From Loripinus fragilis (taxonomy: Eukaryota; Mollusca; Bivalvia; Lucinida; Lucinidae), in the NCBI GenBank assembly GCA_964019695.1, contig OZ026530.1, positions 29,680,690 to 29,744,689 of the forward strand: DNA of 64,000 nt. Reading direction: 5' to 3'. A program made the translations under genes and the position numbers. Under the pieces are notes generated by a model. The model was not told the origin of the DNA and ran no database searches. It saw only the letters and a program-made list of their open reading frames with translations. Shown piece by piece: positions 22,811 to 36,300 of the stretch; the first letter of the stretch is position 1, and every line of letters begins with the position of its first letter.

Positions 22811-24270
22811 GTTTTTACTCTCAGAAAAGTCCTATGGAGTACTATATTTGTTATTTGGTTTCTATAGTCAAGGAATATGTCAGTAGATTTTAACATAGAT
22901 AAACAAGAAAAAAGAAAAAAAAAGATGATATAAAAAAACAAGAACATCTCGCACTTCCATTCAGGTGAAAGTGAAGCAATTTCATCTGTTTATATTAAGA
23001 CCATTGTAGGGCTATTATATTTTAAATGAAGTTATGCTTAGCTAGAAACATGTATCTTATGATCATGTTATTCATCCCTCTGCGCTACACCACCACACAA
23101 ATCCTATCCGACTAAACCATATTATATAACCGGTACAGATAAACAACAACAAACAATTACAAAAAAACGACTGGATCCTGATCAGCTGGCTTCAGGGAAG
23201 CCTGCTGATACCTGATCATACTGTTTTCAAAACAGTACATGTTAGGGCACAGCAAGACAAGGGCTTGTTATTATAGAGACCGATTAAGCAATTTCATATA
23301 CTCATAAAATGCACTGGACGGAGAGCTATTTATTTATTTATCCCCACATCGCTGCTATATTACTGTCGTGCCAACCAGGAGTAAAAGTGACATAATCCTT
23401 CGCCTACAATTGCCAAGTAAAACACAAACTTGTACACCCCACTTGCGCCAACGCGAATCGATAAATCACCTGTGCATTAATCCTATCCTGTGGATAGGAC
23501 CAATACACAGGTAATTCATCGATTATTAGTCCCCTCTAGCTTTGTACACAAAACACGACGTCACTGTCACTAATTGCCGGCAGGACAGTAGCTGTCTGCT
23601 CAGGTCGTCTGCCAATTTGTTTTCGCATTAGTTTAACTACCGATGTAAACAGTGTAGAGCCAGACCAGACGGCTCCTATAGAAGTATTCTGACCGGGCGC
23701 GCACCGTTTGCAGACACACGCCTTAGACAATTTAGCATACCACAAAAAAAGGATTTATTTTATTATCATAATAAAGGTCGGACTGGTGTCTTACGGATTG
23801 AGAAGTATTGAACGATGGAAATGCAAACACATATAAATACACGTTTAAATACTGTATAGTACTATGTGTTTGTTATAAAAAGATTTGTTTTAATTGTTTA
23901 TACATGAACGAACCCTTGAACACCAAACATGCACCAGAAAATGACGGCCACTTATTACACGTTTTCTGCATTGTTTGTCAACAATATTACCAAATACAAG
24001 TATATATGCAAAAATGGTAGATGCAAACCTATGCGGACCCAGATCCCACTGCTCCTACAAAGCAATCCGACCGGGGCCCACACAACTTGCCAAATATGGC
24101 CCCCAAAAAAGCATCAGCAGACTAAAAAGTTGCGATTTTCGCTCTATAGGTTAAAGGTCTTCCAAATAGCTATCCAATTGACCCGATACACACTCAGCTG
24201 TACAGGTAAACCCATCAATACCTACATGTGGCAATATTTCGTGCAGTTGCTGGCTATTTGACCTTGGCCT
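22811..24270. other. MITE-rich stretch without a gene
   Basis: It contains M2-type palindromes near 23166-23238 (GGATCCTGATCAGCTGGCTTC facing its complement), 23639-23712 and 24020-24090, and the M3 element listed separately. No protein-like frame is visible. Confidence 0.5.
23361..23590. mobile_element. Foldback MITE, family M3
   Basis: It runs from TACTGTCGTGCCAACC to CCGGCAGGACAGTA, with inner CACGACGTCACTGTCAC and a central GCGAATCGATAAATCACCTG pair. It is the second of three copies of this nested palindrome. Confidence 0.75.
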
Positions 24271-27200
24271 ATAGACTTCGAGCTAAAAAAGGTCCTGCTC
24301 CCCCCCCATAGGGAATTTTGCAGACATATCCTATCTTGAAGAAAATTTCAAGCCGCATCTTTTAAGAGATGTTTGCACTCTGTGCTCCGGGGCGTTAGTC
24401 TCTGACAGCCTGTTACATATGTTACTGTAACAATCTAAGGAAAAAATCAAAATGAAAGTTTGAGCTACAGAAAGAAGACATTAAACCATCTAATTATTCA
24501 AATTTCTTATGTAGTTTGCAAGCTGGGTGCCTAAGCTACATAAAAGCAGCATTTTAAACAAAATTACAGCCTCCAATGGTGTTATATGCGTTACATAGAT
24601 TAAACCCTTTGAAAGTTGAAATCATGACTAACATCATTCATTTTACAGACGATTTGTGCATTTTTACAAGTGTTTTTTTTTTCTTAGTTTACTAAAATAC
24701 TCATTTGACTAATAGAAAAAACAAAGTTTGCTTTTCTATCTCAAATACATTGTTTTATATGGGCTATTAAACAACCCTACCCCCAATTTTAAGTATCCAA
24801 TTTTGGTATCTATAATTGAAGAAAAATATATGAAAATATTTGACGCTCTTGGATATCTTACATTTTTGGCACTGTCTTGCTAATGCAATAAAGAATCATA
24901 CATTTGCAAGCTTGACATCAGGATCAGAGCACTTATTAAAGTATGTAACGTATGTTACATGGCATTAGAATAAGCTAGGAAATTTTCTTGGAAGTAAGAG
25001 ATGATATTTCAGAAAAATACCGTTTTCACATGCTTTCCTATTAATCTCTAGCCTCTGGTGCCTTATTCTTAGTAATAACAGTCATTGCTGATAACAAGCC
25101 CATGGAATTGTGTTACCTATGTTATATATAACCTTTTTAATCACATATTTCCTGATGCCTATAATATTAAAATATATATACATATAGATAGAAAATAATA
25201 GTTCTCATTTAAATGACACAATTTAATAAATATTCCTATTAAATAAAATTATTCAAAAACAATCTTTATTCAAGTCACCCTCACAATGTCTATCATTGTG
25301 TCTGCTTCTATTGCAAAATAATCACCCATTTCATCACAACCAGTAGAATCATGGCATTGTATTAGGACTGCAAACTGAGTACAATCCTGTTCCTCTCCAT
25401 CCCTTTGGGAATTGTGCAGACATATCCTACATTAAAGAACAATTCAAGCTGCATCAAATAAGAGATGTTTGTACTCTATTAACTAGGGGGTTAGCCTGTA
25501 ATGGTATGATACGTATATTACCATATCAATTAAAGAATAAATGAATTGAAAGTCTGAGAAACAGAAAGAAGACATAAAACTATCTATTTATTTAAACTAT
25601 TCATGTATTTTGCATGCTGAATACCTTTGATACATAAGAAAAGATTTTTAAACAAATATACAGCTTCCTATGGTGTTATATGTGTTACATTAATTAAGAT
25701 TACTTTTTAAAATTGGTAATTGTGACAAACATCACTTATAAGCATTTCGTGTGATCCTCCTCTTTAGCCATCAAAAGACTTAATTTTCTTTGTATGTGTG
25801 GCCAGTGCCAGCGTTAAACAACTTGACTCAGCCAAACTTGAATCCTTAGCATTCTTCAAAAGCAGAAACAGCATGTCAGTGTCATGGGATCAAACACCTG
25901 ATTAAATATGGGTTTAATGCCATTTCACATATATGCATACAATGGAGTATGACTCTGGTATATATCTCTTCCTGTGAAGTGGCAAGAGCAATCTAACTGC
26001 AGCTGCCTCTGCATCCGTGCGAGTCAAATGATAAATTTGCTCTGATTTTGCAAAATCTATGTCTCTACCGTGTACCTCTAAGAATACTTTAAGATTTCTG
26101 ACATTGGTCAAACAGAAATTTGATAGGCTGCTTTTTTGCATCATTTGCCATGGAACCAACCTATCCAGTCTTTTGGTGCTTAAGTCCTCAGGTCTTAGAT
26201 CAATAGTATTTTGCTGCGCCCAAAGAACTTTATAAGTTTACTTAAGTTACAATGTTGACTCTTGATGGTTTTGGCAGACCGTCTGAAACAATTTCTGTTA
26301 CACCTTGGAAGTTATCTGGTATAAGAGAAAGAATATGAAGTTGGACATTGCCATCAATTATGTTTGCAGTTGGTTGTTTTTTGATGTCAGTACATTGAAG
26401 CATGTCTTAAAATAATGTAAAACCTATGATTTCTCAGTTTTTGCAGCCGTATCACTAGCTGTTGTATTCAAAAGAAGGAAAGTGGACTATAGGTAGAATG
26501 GGATAAACAGTAGTTCTATATTATGCTCTATGGAAGATTTATACAGAGTAAACAAGTTGATAAGGTGCCTCATTTCATGATCCATTGAAAACACTGAAAT
26601 TGAAAACACTTGTCTCTGACTGTGTAATCAAAAAGGATGTCACGACAATGCCCTTGCTCATTTATTATGACGAGTTATATATGTTACATCCTTTGATAAG
26701 CGCTCTTATCTTGGAAACTTAGTGAATCATTGAATTGAAAGGGTCTAATTTGCGCTCTGTTCATCCTGCATTTCATTGCTTTATCTGCTGTGATACATCT
26801 AGTTCGTTTATCTGAAGGGAAAGAGTTACCTCGCTTTCAGCACTTCAGAAGTACTAAGACTTCAAATAAGTTTTTGAATGCTTGGGGAAAGATAATAAGT
26901 GCAGAGACATTATTAGATGAAAATATGTGGGTTGCATGTATGGAAAGGCTACATTTATAAAAGTTAACCAGCTAAGATATGATTTTTTATCACAGAAATA
27001 TCAAGGTACATCAGTCCAGGTACTCATTGTTCTTAATGGCATAGTTTTCATCCTTGTAAAGCTTTAGTCTTTCTCCTACTTGTAGAGTATCACTTGAAAC
27101 ACATACTCAAAGAGCCAACTATTAGGAATTCATATCAGTTTCCGAATGTTCCAAGCCATAAATGGCAAAATTTGAAAGTTGATAATGGCTCATCAATTTT

Positions 27201-29297
27201 GAGTGGACTGGTGGTAAAATTGAATAACAGAATGATTGAAATATTGTGTGATGATTCTACTAGTTGCAAGGAGGCGTCTGATAATAATGATTACCACAGA
27301 AGCAGACAACGACAAACCTTCAACATGAGTGTTAAATCGATGAGAAATAGTTTGGACCATTTCATTTATTGTATTTTCTTGTAAAAATATAAAACTATCT
27401 TTTCTATTTGTGTCTCTATATTTAGCATTATATGCACAGTATTAGGAAATGTGTCCAAAAGGTCATTGATAACATCTGTAACACCAGTCCATGGACTTGA
27501 TAATCAAAAATTAATATAATTTCTAGTGTTTTGGCACCAAAGACTTATAAGTACACATTAAGTGTCCTGATCTTTAACTTAAGGACATCTTGTAGATATA
27601 TGAGCAAGACAGACTAAGAAAATGAAATATATCCACACGCTGTAATCGCTTTCATGTGTTTTACTTAAACGGTAATAACAAAATTCGCTTCTCTGTAAAA
27701 CTGGGAGTAGGGCTGTGTATTAGCTTCTATAAGACAATATATTTAAGATAGAAAAGCAAACTTGGTTTTTCCTATTCGTCAATTGAGTATATGTTTGTGA
27801 AATCTAATAAAACAGGTTGAAACCAAGTCATAGTAGTTGTTTAACTACATGACGATAGCCACAATTATAGCTTTTAAATAATAATTAGGTTCATGTAACG
27901 CACAAAACACCACAGTTAGCCGTATTAATGTTAAAAAGCTTCCATATGTAGTAAAGACATCCAGTATTAAGACTATAAGAATGTCAATTTATTAGATAAT
28001 TTTAATGTCTTCTTTTGGTAGCTCAAACATTCAAATTTCTTATTCTCAAATTGATATAGTAACATATGTAACAAGCTGTTACAGGCTAACGCACCGATTT
28101 ACAGGGTGCAAACATTTCTTACTAAATGCACCTTGAATGGTTACATAAGAAGTAATTTGTCATCAGAATTCCAAAGGGGATTAGGATGGAGCAGGCCCTT
28201 ACTCAGCTTGATGTCAAAATACTGTTTGATGATTTTACTTATCACGCTAACATATGTAACGCTCTCTGATCTTTAAAACTTAATGACAACTAGCAGATCT
28301 ATAAGTCTTTATCATAGGAGCCAGCTTAAAATCCCAAAACAATATAAGATATTCAACAGATGCGAGTTTTTTTTCACAATTTAGCTCAAACTTTCAAACT
28401 ACATTTCCTTTATTTGATATAGTAACGCATGTAACACGCTGTTTCAGACAAACGCCCCAACATAGAGAGTGCAAACATCTCTTATTTAATGCAGCTTGAT
28501 ATGTACTATAAGAAGGAATATGTCTGCAAAATTCCTTGGAGGAGATTAAAACATTTTTAGGCATATCTTACGTAAAGACAATGAGCTTGCCCATTTATTA
28601 CATCAGGTAACATATGTTACAGCCTCTGATATTAAAAATTTTGCAACAAACTTGCAGATTTATGAGTCTTTTCATATAAGCAAATGAATCCCAAACAATG
28701 AAACACATTCATCAACTGCAAATATTTTTTAACTATTTTTACTTTAGTTTTAATACCAAACATTTTACCTTAAAACTGGGTAGGGGTAGGGTTGTTTAAT
28801 TGCTTATTTCAGAAAAAATATTTAAGCTAGGGAAACAAACTTTAATTTTTCTGTTAGCCAATTGCATAAGCTAGTCAGACATGGTTAAAAACATTTTGCA
28901 AAACACACAGAGAGATTGTGAATGTAAATGATGTTACCACACTTGCAAATTTTAATGGATTATCTGATTTATGTAACGCATATGACACCTTAGGAAGCCG
29001 CAATTTTGTTCAAATTGCTGTCATACGTAGTTAAGATATCCAGTATGCAGACTATATGAATGATTTTTAAAAATAAATATTTTAATGTCTTTAATTTGTA
29101 GCCCAAACTTTCAATTTACTTTTTCTTAGTTTGATTAAGTAACGTATGTTACAGGCTCTTACAGACTAACGCCCCGGAGCACAGAGTGCAAACATCTCTT
29201 AAAAGACTCGGCTTTCAATTCTCTACAAGATAGGATATGTCTGCAAAATTCCCTAGTGGGGGGAGGGGGGCAAACCCATTCTCAGCCATCCGTCTAC
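24271..29297. mobile_element. Foldback-like element with long inverted arms, copy 1 (about 5 kb)
   Basis: The left end reads ATAGAC...CCTGCTCC, then AATTTTGCAGACATATCC and TTTGCACTCTGTGCTCCGGG. The right end carries the complement of all of these, ending GCCATCCGTCTA. Each arm is built of modules repeated two or three times; every module includes a TTTGCACTCT block followed by a GTTACATATGTTAC-like palindrome (for example near 24415, 24950, 28063, 28430, 28606 and 29138). The right half (about 26270-29297) is an inverted, diverged copy of 60951-64000. A decayed open frame lies near the middle. The architecture recalls Foldback elements, but no superfamily can be assigned. Confidence 0.65.
26530..26960 (+). 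pseudogene. Broken internal frame of the foldback element, copy 1
   Basis: The sequence starts like the better copy at 63315-63743 (MEDLYRVNKLIRCLIS) but meets a TGA after 16 codons and has a further frame change near GAAATTG. It ends with the shared CMERLHL-like tail and a TAA. No known domain is recognised. It is called because a related frame is conserved in two copies, which suggests ancestral coding. Confidence 0.4.
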
Positions 29298-29733
29298 TAG
29301 TTTTATTTTCATTCATTGTTCCGAGTATGAGGATAAGTATGCCAGTAGTTTTTTTGGATATTTGTAAGTCTTGTGAAGACTGGTAAGTAAATCAACATTC
29401 ATTAAGTCATTTCGTACAGGTCACCCACTATTTTCAAGCTAGGAATTTCTTCATTACCCTCGCCCCTCGGCCCGTTCTCCGCGACATTAAGCCTTACCAA
29501 CCAGTATTGATTCAGACAAAGTCCAAATATTTTGTCGGGCCTGATCTGTATCCACTCTGTTAGCCACCGAAATCAGTAGGATAAACCAGCAGGCAAAGGT
29601 CGGCATTTCAGGTAATATGCATCAATTATAATATGGCCATACAGTAGGTTGCAAACATATAAATTATATATACAATTGGCATAACATACATCACAACTCC
29701 CAGAGCCCCAGCCTTTCCCAGCACTGTTATCAC

Positions 29734-29964
29734 TACTGTCGTGCCAATATTGAGGGACAGTGAAGCAATATCCTGTCTAACAGTTGTCAAGTAAACATTA
29801 ACTTGCACACCCCACCCGAGCCAACGCGAATCGATAGATCACGTGTGTATTAATCCGATCCACGGGATAGGATTAATACACAAGTGTTCCATCGATTCTA
29901 AGTCCCCGACAACTTTGTAAACAAAAACACGACGTCACTGTCACTCTTGGTCGGCAAGACAGTA
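29734..29964. mobile_element. Foldback MITE, family M3
   Basis: It runs from TACTGTCGTGCCAATA to GTCGGCAAGACAGTA, with CACGACGTCACTGTCACTC inside the right arm and central GCGAATCGATAGATCACGTG. It is the third copy of the family. Confidence 0.75.
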
Positions 29965-30009
29965 GGATTGTCAATTTATTCCATAATCTCACAAATATTA
30001 CTTGGCATA

Positions 30010-30420
30010 TGCTAAAACCTGGAGTGGAGTGAAGCTATGGAGTGGAGTCATGGAGTGGAGTGGTTTTTTGGAGTGTTTTTTTTGGAGTCAAATTTGAGGT
30101 CCTTTAAGGTAAAGAATTGACCTTTAAGGTCAAAATATGCCCTTTCTGTGACTCTGCTCAGTGCTCTTGGGATACCAGATGTAAACATGCTAAGAGCTAA
30201 TACCATTAATCTTCATTAAATTATAGCTACTGCCTGTCAGATTTGAATTCCACTATTAATCACTTCACCACAGTCCTGCTGAATCTGCATCGACCATTTT
30301 GATTTTCAGCCTAGTTGCATATTTTTGATTTATGCATGACCATGCACTCATACGCTGGATGAATTCCAGTGGTGTTCCTGTCCAGTTGGCTTATTCAGTA
30401 AGCCCATTAAAATTGCTGTA
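30010..30420 (+). repeat. Dispersed repeat R2, plus copy
   Basis: It begins at TATGCTAAAACCTGGAGTGG, passes through clustered GGAGTGGAGT words, and continues to TTGGCTTATTCAGT. The reverse complement of the same order occurs at 58440-58815. No coding capacity is seen. Confidence 0.7.
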
Positions 30421-30465
30421 ATAAGATGATGCAAAAACAACCTTTCAGTTTTAAACCTTAACCGT

Positions 30466-31215
30466 TTGCCTGCTAGTGACGATCAAGTTTCATTGTCTGC
30501 TGACAACCTTGCAAACAGCTTGGATCTAGACCAACCCAGGGAACATGTAAGGTCTGATATAGATCTGAACTGTTTGACACTCTGAAGATATTCATCAATT
30601 CTTTATAAGGAAAATCAGCAGACAATATAATCTATCTACAAAATTACCAATCATGCAAAAAGTGATCTACAAAGGGCCACCTGGAATAACAGGAAAATAA
30701 TTTATGATTATGTTGGCAAATGAAATGGCAACTAAGCGTTCTGACAATGCCTCTCTGGAGACTTCTGAATGACCAACACTGCAGGTCAATGGGTAACGTG
30801 TTCACCTTAATTGAACCCAGTCTGTTCCTAAGCACATAAAAACTGCTACAAAAAGATGCTGCATAATTATTTAACCCAGCCAATGTAAAACTAAACTGTT
30901 TGCCTGCTAGTGACGTTTCATTGTCTGCTGATAACCCTACAAACAGCTTGGATCTAGACCAGGCCTGAAAAATAATGTCAGGTCTGATATGGATCCAAAC
31001 TGTGTGACACTCTGATAATATTCATGAAGTTTTTTTTTGTTAAAAAGAAAATCAGCAGATGAAGAATCATACAAAATTACCCTGCAAAAGGTGAACACCT
31101 GGTTTAACTGGTAACTCAGCATTCTGACACTGCCTCTCTGGGGACTTCTTGATAATTAGATGAACAACACTACAGATCACTGGGTTTGATGTTCACCTTA
31201 AATGACATTATGCCC
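30466..31215 (+). repeat. Tandem duplication of a TTTGCCTGCTAGTGACG unit (about 425 bp)
   Basis: Both units share GTTTGCCTGCTAGTGACG, CATTGTCTGCTGA, CAAACAGCTTGGATCTAGACC, GACACTCTG and TGCCTCTCTGG in the same order, at 30466-30840 and 30890-31215. Related single copies are at about 37240-37475 and 39220-39370. Non-coding. Confidence 0.65.
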
Positions 31216-32199
31216 ACCTTGAACCCTGCCTAGCAGAACCCATTCACCAAATTGTATGGTGATTAGACCAGTTGTTTGGGAGAATGTTGTAGATGTTTAA
31301 AGCTGCATAGTCTGTAACTTTTGATATTCTCATTTTGGAAAAAAAGTTTCTATTATTCAAGAAAACAGTAAAAATACTCAAATTCAGGTAAAGTTTTTAC
31401 CATTTTCATAAATCTTAACAAATTATCACTATCAAAACAACAGCATTCATGTTAAAATCAACTATCTAGAATTATTGGAGGGACGCAAATAATTCCCAAC
31501 AAGAGAAAAATCACCTGTTTTTATATTAAGATAATTAACTTTTCCATGCAGTTTTCAACTGTTATGAGCATATTTATTGTGAAATCATAAATTAATTCTA
31601 TTTTTACAAATGATTTAAAAAGATTTTTTTTTTTTCGAAAAATGTTCTAAGTTACAGATCTAGTCTCTTTAATGTGTCTTTTTTCCTTTTTGTTCTGGAC
31701 ACAGGTAAACAGGTACTTTGGCAAACAGTGAAGACCCAGAAGAGATTTTGTATACGGCAGCGTTTCATCAGGGTCTGCACTGTTTGCTAGGATAAAACAA
31801 GTCTTCATGCTAGTGACGCAAACTAGTGACATCTTTTGTAGTCTGCTGCTAATCTTTTCAACAGTTTGTACCCAGATCAGGCCCGAGTCTGATATGGATC
31901 TGTAAACTGTTCGATACTCTGGTCTGGTGGTTTTGATTTACCTTTCTAAGATGCCCCTAAATAATCTGGAAAAAACGCTAAATCGCTCAACTGATATTAT
32001 CGCTTTCAATTGCGAGTCAGATTGAAAATCTTACTTCTTTGGACTACAACAGAGTTCGAATCTGATCTGGCTACATACTTTTGTAGATATTATTCTCTAT
32101 CGCTGATTGGAGCAGGGCGCCTGATGAATGTATATATACACTCAAGAACTTAGTAACCAGAAACTTAGAAGTGAGCAGTTTCCTAGGCACTGAGTGAGG

Positions 32200-32335
32200 G
32201 AATTAGTTTGTGTAATGTCCCACCAACAGCTTAGGTAATATGAAGATGGGGTCATGGCTAATTCCAACCCGACAGACTGAAGGAGCCGTGGATCAAACTT
32301 GGGAACCCTGGGTACAAAGTGAGTGGTTCGGTGGC
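32200..32335 (-). mobile_element. tRNA-derived SINE, family S2
   Basis: On the minus strand the 3' end reads GGTGGGACATTACACAAAC, matching the GGTGGGACGTTAAACACAAA end of the plus copy at 60105-60235. A third copy is at 48455-48570 (minus). The head is decayed here. Confidence 0.6.
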
Positions 32336-32339
32336 TAAT

Positions 32340-32620
32340 CCCTAGTTATTAAGAAATATCTCCAGCAACTACTTGAAGAACAGTTCAAGAACAATTCTAC
32401 ACTGTTCAAGAACTGGTTAAAGTATTAAAGAACTGTTCTTGAACTGTTCAACAACTTTTCTATATAACAATACTCACAATAATATATTCTTAGAACAATA
32501 CTTCATAACAAATTGTCCAAATTTACATTCATAAAGTGCACTTGAACTCTTCTTGAATATTTTAGAGCAGTTTCTGTCCAGTTCTTGAACACTGAAAGAA
32601 CATTTCATAAACTGTTCTTA
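32340..32620. repeat. GAACTGTTC-rich degenerate repeat
   Basis: Words such as CTTGAACTGTTC and AGAACTG recur many times in about 280 bp. A diverged relative with TTCTTGAA/CTGTTC words lies at about 39890-40080. The segment could fold on itself; no gene is seen. Confidence 0.45.
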
Positions 32621-32867
32621 TTTTTTTCAGAGGCGATGTATCTTAACAATATCTTGGAGACTGTTCACTCTAAAAAGCAGTTTCGGTAACAGTTGTCCTG
32701 CTTAAATCAGCACTCAGGAGAGAATAATATCTACGAAAGTGACTCAAACTCAAGACCCCTCTATATCAGTCTGTATAAGTAAGATTTTCAATCTGACTCG
32801 TACCCTAATATACTACCTGGACTTCTCTTAGCTTAATATTCATAACAACATTTTAAAGAGGTATACA

Positions 32868-33060
32868 GTGGCTCAGTGGTAGGATCGTCCATGGGTTGCT
32901 GGTTCGAGCCTCACCGAAGGCACTGTAGTGTACTTCAGTAGGGCACTTTTTTCTCCTCTTAGCAATGGTTCAATCCAGGAGTTGTACTGACATGACTTAA
33001 AAAATGTTCTTCGAGTGATAATATCAGCGATTTATGGCCATCTAAGGAAAATGCACCAGT
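32868..33060 (+). mobile_element. tRNA-derived SINE, family S3
   Basis: The A-box-like GTGGCTCAGTGGTAGGATCG and B box GGTTCGAGCC are well kept, followed by a GTGTACTTCAGTAGGGCAC block. Relatives at 33863-34090 and 40228-40425 share the AGCAGGACACTTTATCC body. Confidence 0.7.
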
Positions 33061-33862
33061 CATTTTGAATCAGTTTCGGTAGAAACGATAGCGGGGGCAT
33101 TTAGCAAGGATTTTATCACAATTTGGCCCTGCACTTTTAGCAGGGCTTTGAAAATTGAAAGTTAAAAGCCCCGCTATTCCAAGGCCCAGAGGGGGCGGGG
33201 CATGCACGTGACTGGTGCATAAATCGGAAACCATCAAAGTGTCAAAAAGTTTGGATCCAGATCAAGCCTTATCTAAGAGGATCTACTTTGGCAAACAGTG
33301 AAGACCCTAATTAAATGTTGCACAATGCAACCTTTCATCATATACGTTAGAGATAAGCTAGATGTACGCAACATGTAAGTTATGCATAAGCTAATGAACG
33401 TTACATGTACAAGTTCAGCATAATTGAGACAGTCGTTGTGCATAAGTGTCTTATAAGTCAAGAACGGTAGTGATATGCTGGGCATACGCTGTTATACGCT
33501 AGTACAAGTATTAGTTATGATTAAGTAACCGTTGCGTTAGACTTACCTTTTATATTTGTTTAACATACGCTTTGTATACTGTTCAGAGAGAGGCTTTCTC
33601 TGATTTTTTAATTTGATTTCAGCGTATTTTGGCATAAGTTGGCTAAAATGTTGTAGGGTGACAGGGCCTTTACGCTCTGAGCAATCAACAGTTGAATTCA
33701 TGTATACATATGACATAGAAGGGGGCTAAATGTATATACCTTGTTAATTAACACTTAAACGTACAGAAATGCTGCTTTTTGATGTTCGTAACCAATTGAT
33801 GTATAGCTGGCCAGAAAAAAGCATAATTGTGCCAATATTTATAGCTCGATAAAATAATTATG

Positions 33863-34090
33863 AGGGTAAAGTGGCTTAGTGGTAGAGTGGTCAACTTGAG
33901 ATCGAGCAGTTGATGGGTCGAGCCCCAAGTGAGGCATTGTATTGTGTACTTAAGCAGGACACTTTATCCTGTACTTAGTACTGCCTCAACACAGGGACTT
34001 GACTGAAATGTTGTTGACTTAAACCAAAAATTGACCTAAAACATCCTTAAGCTCAGGTGAGCAATTGAAGGCTATTTAGTTCCCCCTGTT
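33863..34090 (+). mobile_element. tRNA-derived SINE, family S3
   Basis: It has the A box GTGGCTTAGTGGTAGAGTGG, B box GGGTCGAGCC, an AAGCAGGACACTTTATCCTG body and a tail ending GGCTATTTAGTTCCCC. The tail matches the copy at 40228. Confidence 0.75.
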
Positions 34091-34339
34091 TAACAAGACC
34101 AAACTCTACTCTGGACTTGCATCACCAGTGCACATCGATGTGTGAACAGTCGATATGCAAAGTTCAAATATACAGGAATGAAATCAGATTACATTCAAAT
34201 TACACAATGTAATCTACAGTAGGTGACTAAACAATTTCTGAGTTAAACATTAAAAAATATATATTCAAATGGGCATAAATAAAATGTACATGTTCAATGT
34301 GTGAACAATCATAATACAAAGTTTGAACATAAAGGAATG

Positions 34340-35600
34340 AAAACTGCTTGAGTTACAGATTACACAAACAAGACACCATCTAAGCATTTCGGATGTAAAA
34401 AATGTCTACAAGCAAAATACAAAGTTTGAATATAAAGGAATGAAAACTGCTTGAGTTACAGATTACACAAACAGGACACCCCCTAAGCATTTCGGATGGA
34501 AAAAAATTTCTAAGTTCAACAGCCCTAAAAATAGGAAAATGTTTATCAAATTTGCACAAAAAGGAGAGGCACATGTTCAATGTATGAACAATCATTATGC
34601 AAAATTCGAATATTAAGGAGTAAAAACTCTTGGAGTTACAGATAATACAAACCAGAAACCATCTAAGCATTTCTAACGAAAAATGTCTAAGTTCAAGACC
34701 CCCCCCCCCACAAAAAAAAAAATGAAACAAATATTCATGAAATGTGCATAAAATAGAAGGTGCATATCTTCAATGTGTGAACAATTATTATGCAAAGTTT
34801 GAATATAAATGAATGAATACTGTTGGAGTTATAGATTACACAAACTAGGCACCCCCTAAGCATCTCTGAAGGAAAAAATGTCTAAGTTCAACACACATCA
34901 AAAATGAAAAGATATCTATCAAATGTGCACAACATGGCAGGTGCACATATTCAATGTGTGAACAATCATTATGCAAAGTTTGAATATAAAGTGATGAATA
35001 CTGTTGGAGTTACAGATTACACAAACTAGCCCCCCCCCCTAAGCATAACGGATGGAAAAAATGTCTAAGTTCAACACCCGTCAAAAAAAGTGAAAAAGTT
35101 ATGAAATGTGAACAAAATAGGAGGTGCTGATCTTCAATTTGTGAACAAGCATTATGCAAAGTTTGAATATAAAGGAATGAAAACTGTTGGAGTTTCAGAT
35201 TACACAAACTAGGCATCTCTTAAGCATTTTTGATGGAAAAATGTCTAAGTTCAACATCAATCAAAAATTAGAAAAAAAATATGAAATGTGCACAAAATGG
35301 TAGGTGCACATCTTCAATGTGAGAACAATTATTATGTAAAGTATGAATATAAAGGAATGAATACTGTTGGAGTTACAGATTACACAAACTAGGCACCCCC
35401 TAAGTATTTCGGATGAAAAAAATGTCTAAGTTCAACGCCCCTCAAAAATAATAAAAAAAATGATGAAACATGCGCAAAATAGAAGGTGCACATCTTTAAT
35501 TATGTAAACAATCATTAGGCAAAGTTTGAATGAAAAGGAATAAAAACTTTTGGAGTTACAGATTACAAAAACGTGGTACCCCTAGAGTGTTTTAGACGGA
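34340..35600 (+). repeat. About 181-bp satellite array, roughly seven units
   Basis: The word AAAGTTTGAATATAAAGGAA or a close variant recurs at about 34420, 34598, 34794, 34974, 35156, 35336 and 35519, so the period is mostly 178-183 bp. Each unit also has GTTACAGATTACACAAAC and AATGTCTAAGTTCAA. Short frames inside it are by-products of the repeat. The array ends in GGACGGACGG and a CCTGCTTGCGC hairpin. Confidence 0.9.
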
Positions 35601-35789
35601 CGGACGGAGTGGACCCACTACTAGACCTGCTTGCGCTAAAGCGACGCAGGTAAAATGAAAAAAAGTCAATAAGCAATGCTTATTAGATACCCCCGCACAG
35701 TAAGATTCAGTGAAAAAACTTGGCAAGTTATAGTTCAAACCAGCAGAGCTAAGTTTTGAAAAGAAGATTTCAGCAGAATCTGTGCAAAC

Positions 35790-36285
35790 AAAAATTATAA
35801 ACTCCTTCATCCATATGTTCAATGTGTCTACATTGTATTGGCAAAGTATCAAATTGCTCCATCAAAAGCTGTGGTAGGAGTTGAGCGGCCCATAAAGGCA
35901 CTATCCATGCATATACAAAAGTCATATAAGGTAATAATTGTCTAAGTTCTAATAGCTGTCATTTTGTCAAAAATTACTTTTTTTTCAACCAGACTCCTTC
36001 ATGCATATGTTCAATGTGTCTGCATTGTATAGGCAAAGTATCAAATTGCTCCATCAAAAGCTGTGATAGGAGTTGATCAGCCCATGAAGGCACCGTCTAT
36101 GCATATACAAAAGCCTTATTAGGGAAAAATTGTCTAAGTTCTCACAGCTGTCATTTTGTCAAAAAATATTTTTTCTGAAGTAAACTCCTTCATGCATATG
36201 TTCAATGTGTCTACATTGTATAGGCAAAGTATCAAAGTGTTCCATCAAAAGCTGTGGTAGGAGTTGATCGGCCCTTGTATGGCCT
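35790..36285 (+). repeat. About 191-bp tandem repeat, nearly three units
   Basis: The block TTCAATGTGTCTACATTGTA occurs at about 35818, 36011 and 36201. CATCAAAAGCTGTGGTAGGA and TGTCTAAGTTCT recur in step. It follows the 181-bp array directly and is a different unit. Confidence 0.85.
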
Positions 36286-36300
36286 ATAATAGCATAAGCA

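Noticed and set aside
34380..35852. Several minus-strand frames of 60-116 codons
   Set aside because: They lie in the 181-bp and 191-bp tandem arrays and repeat with the unit.
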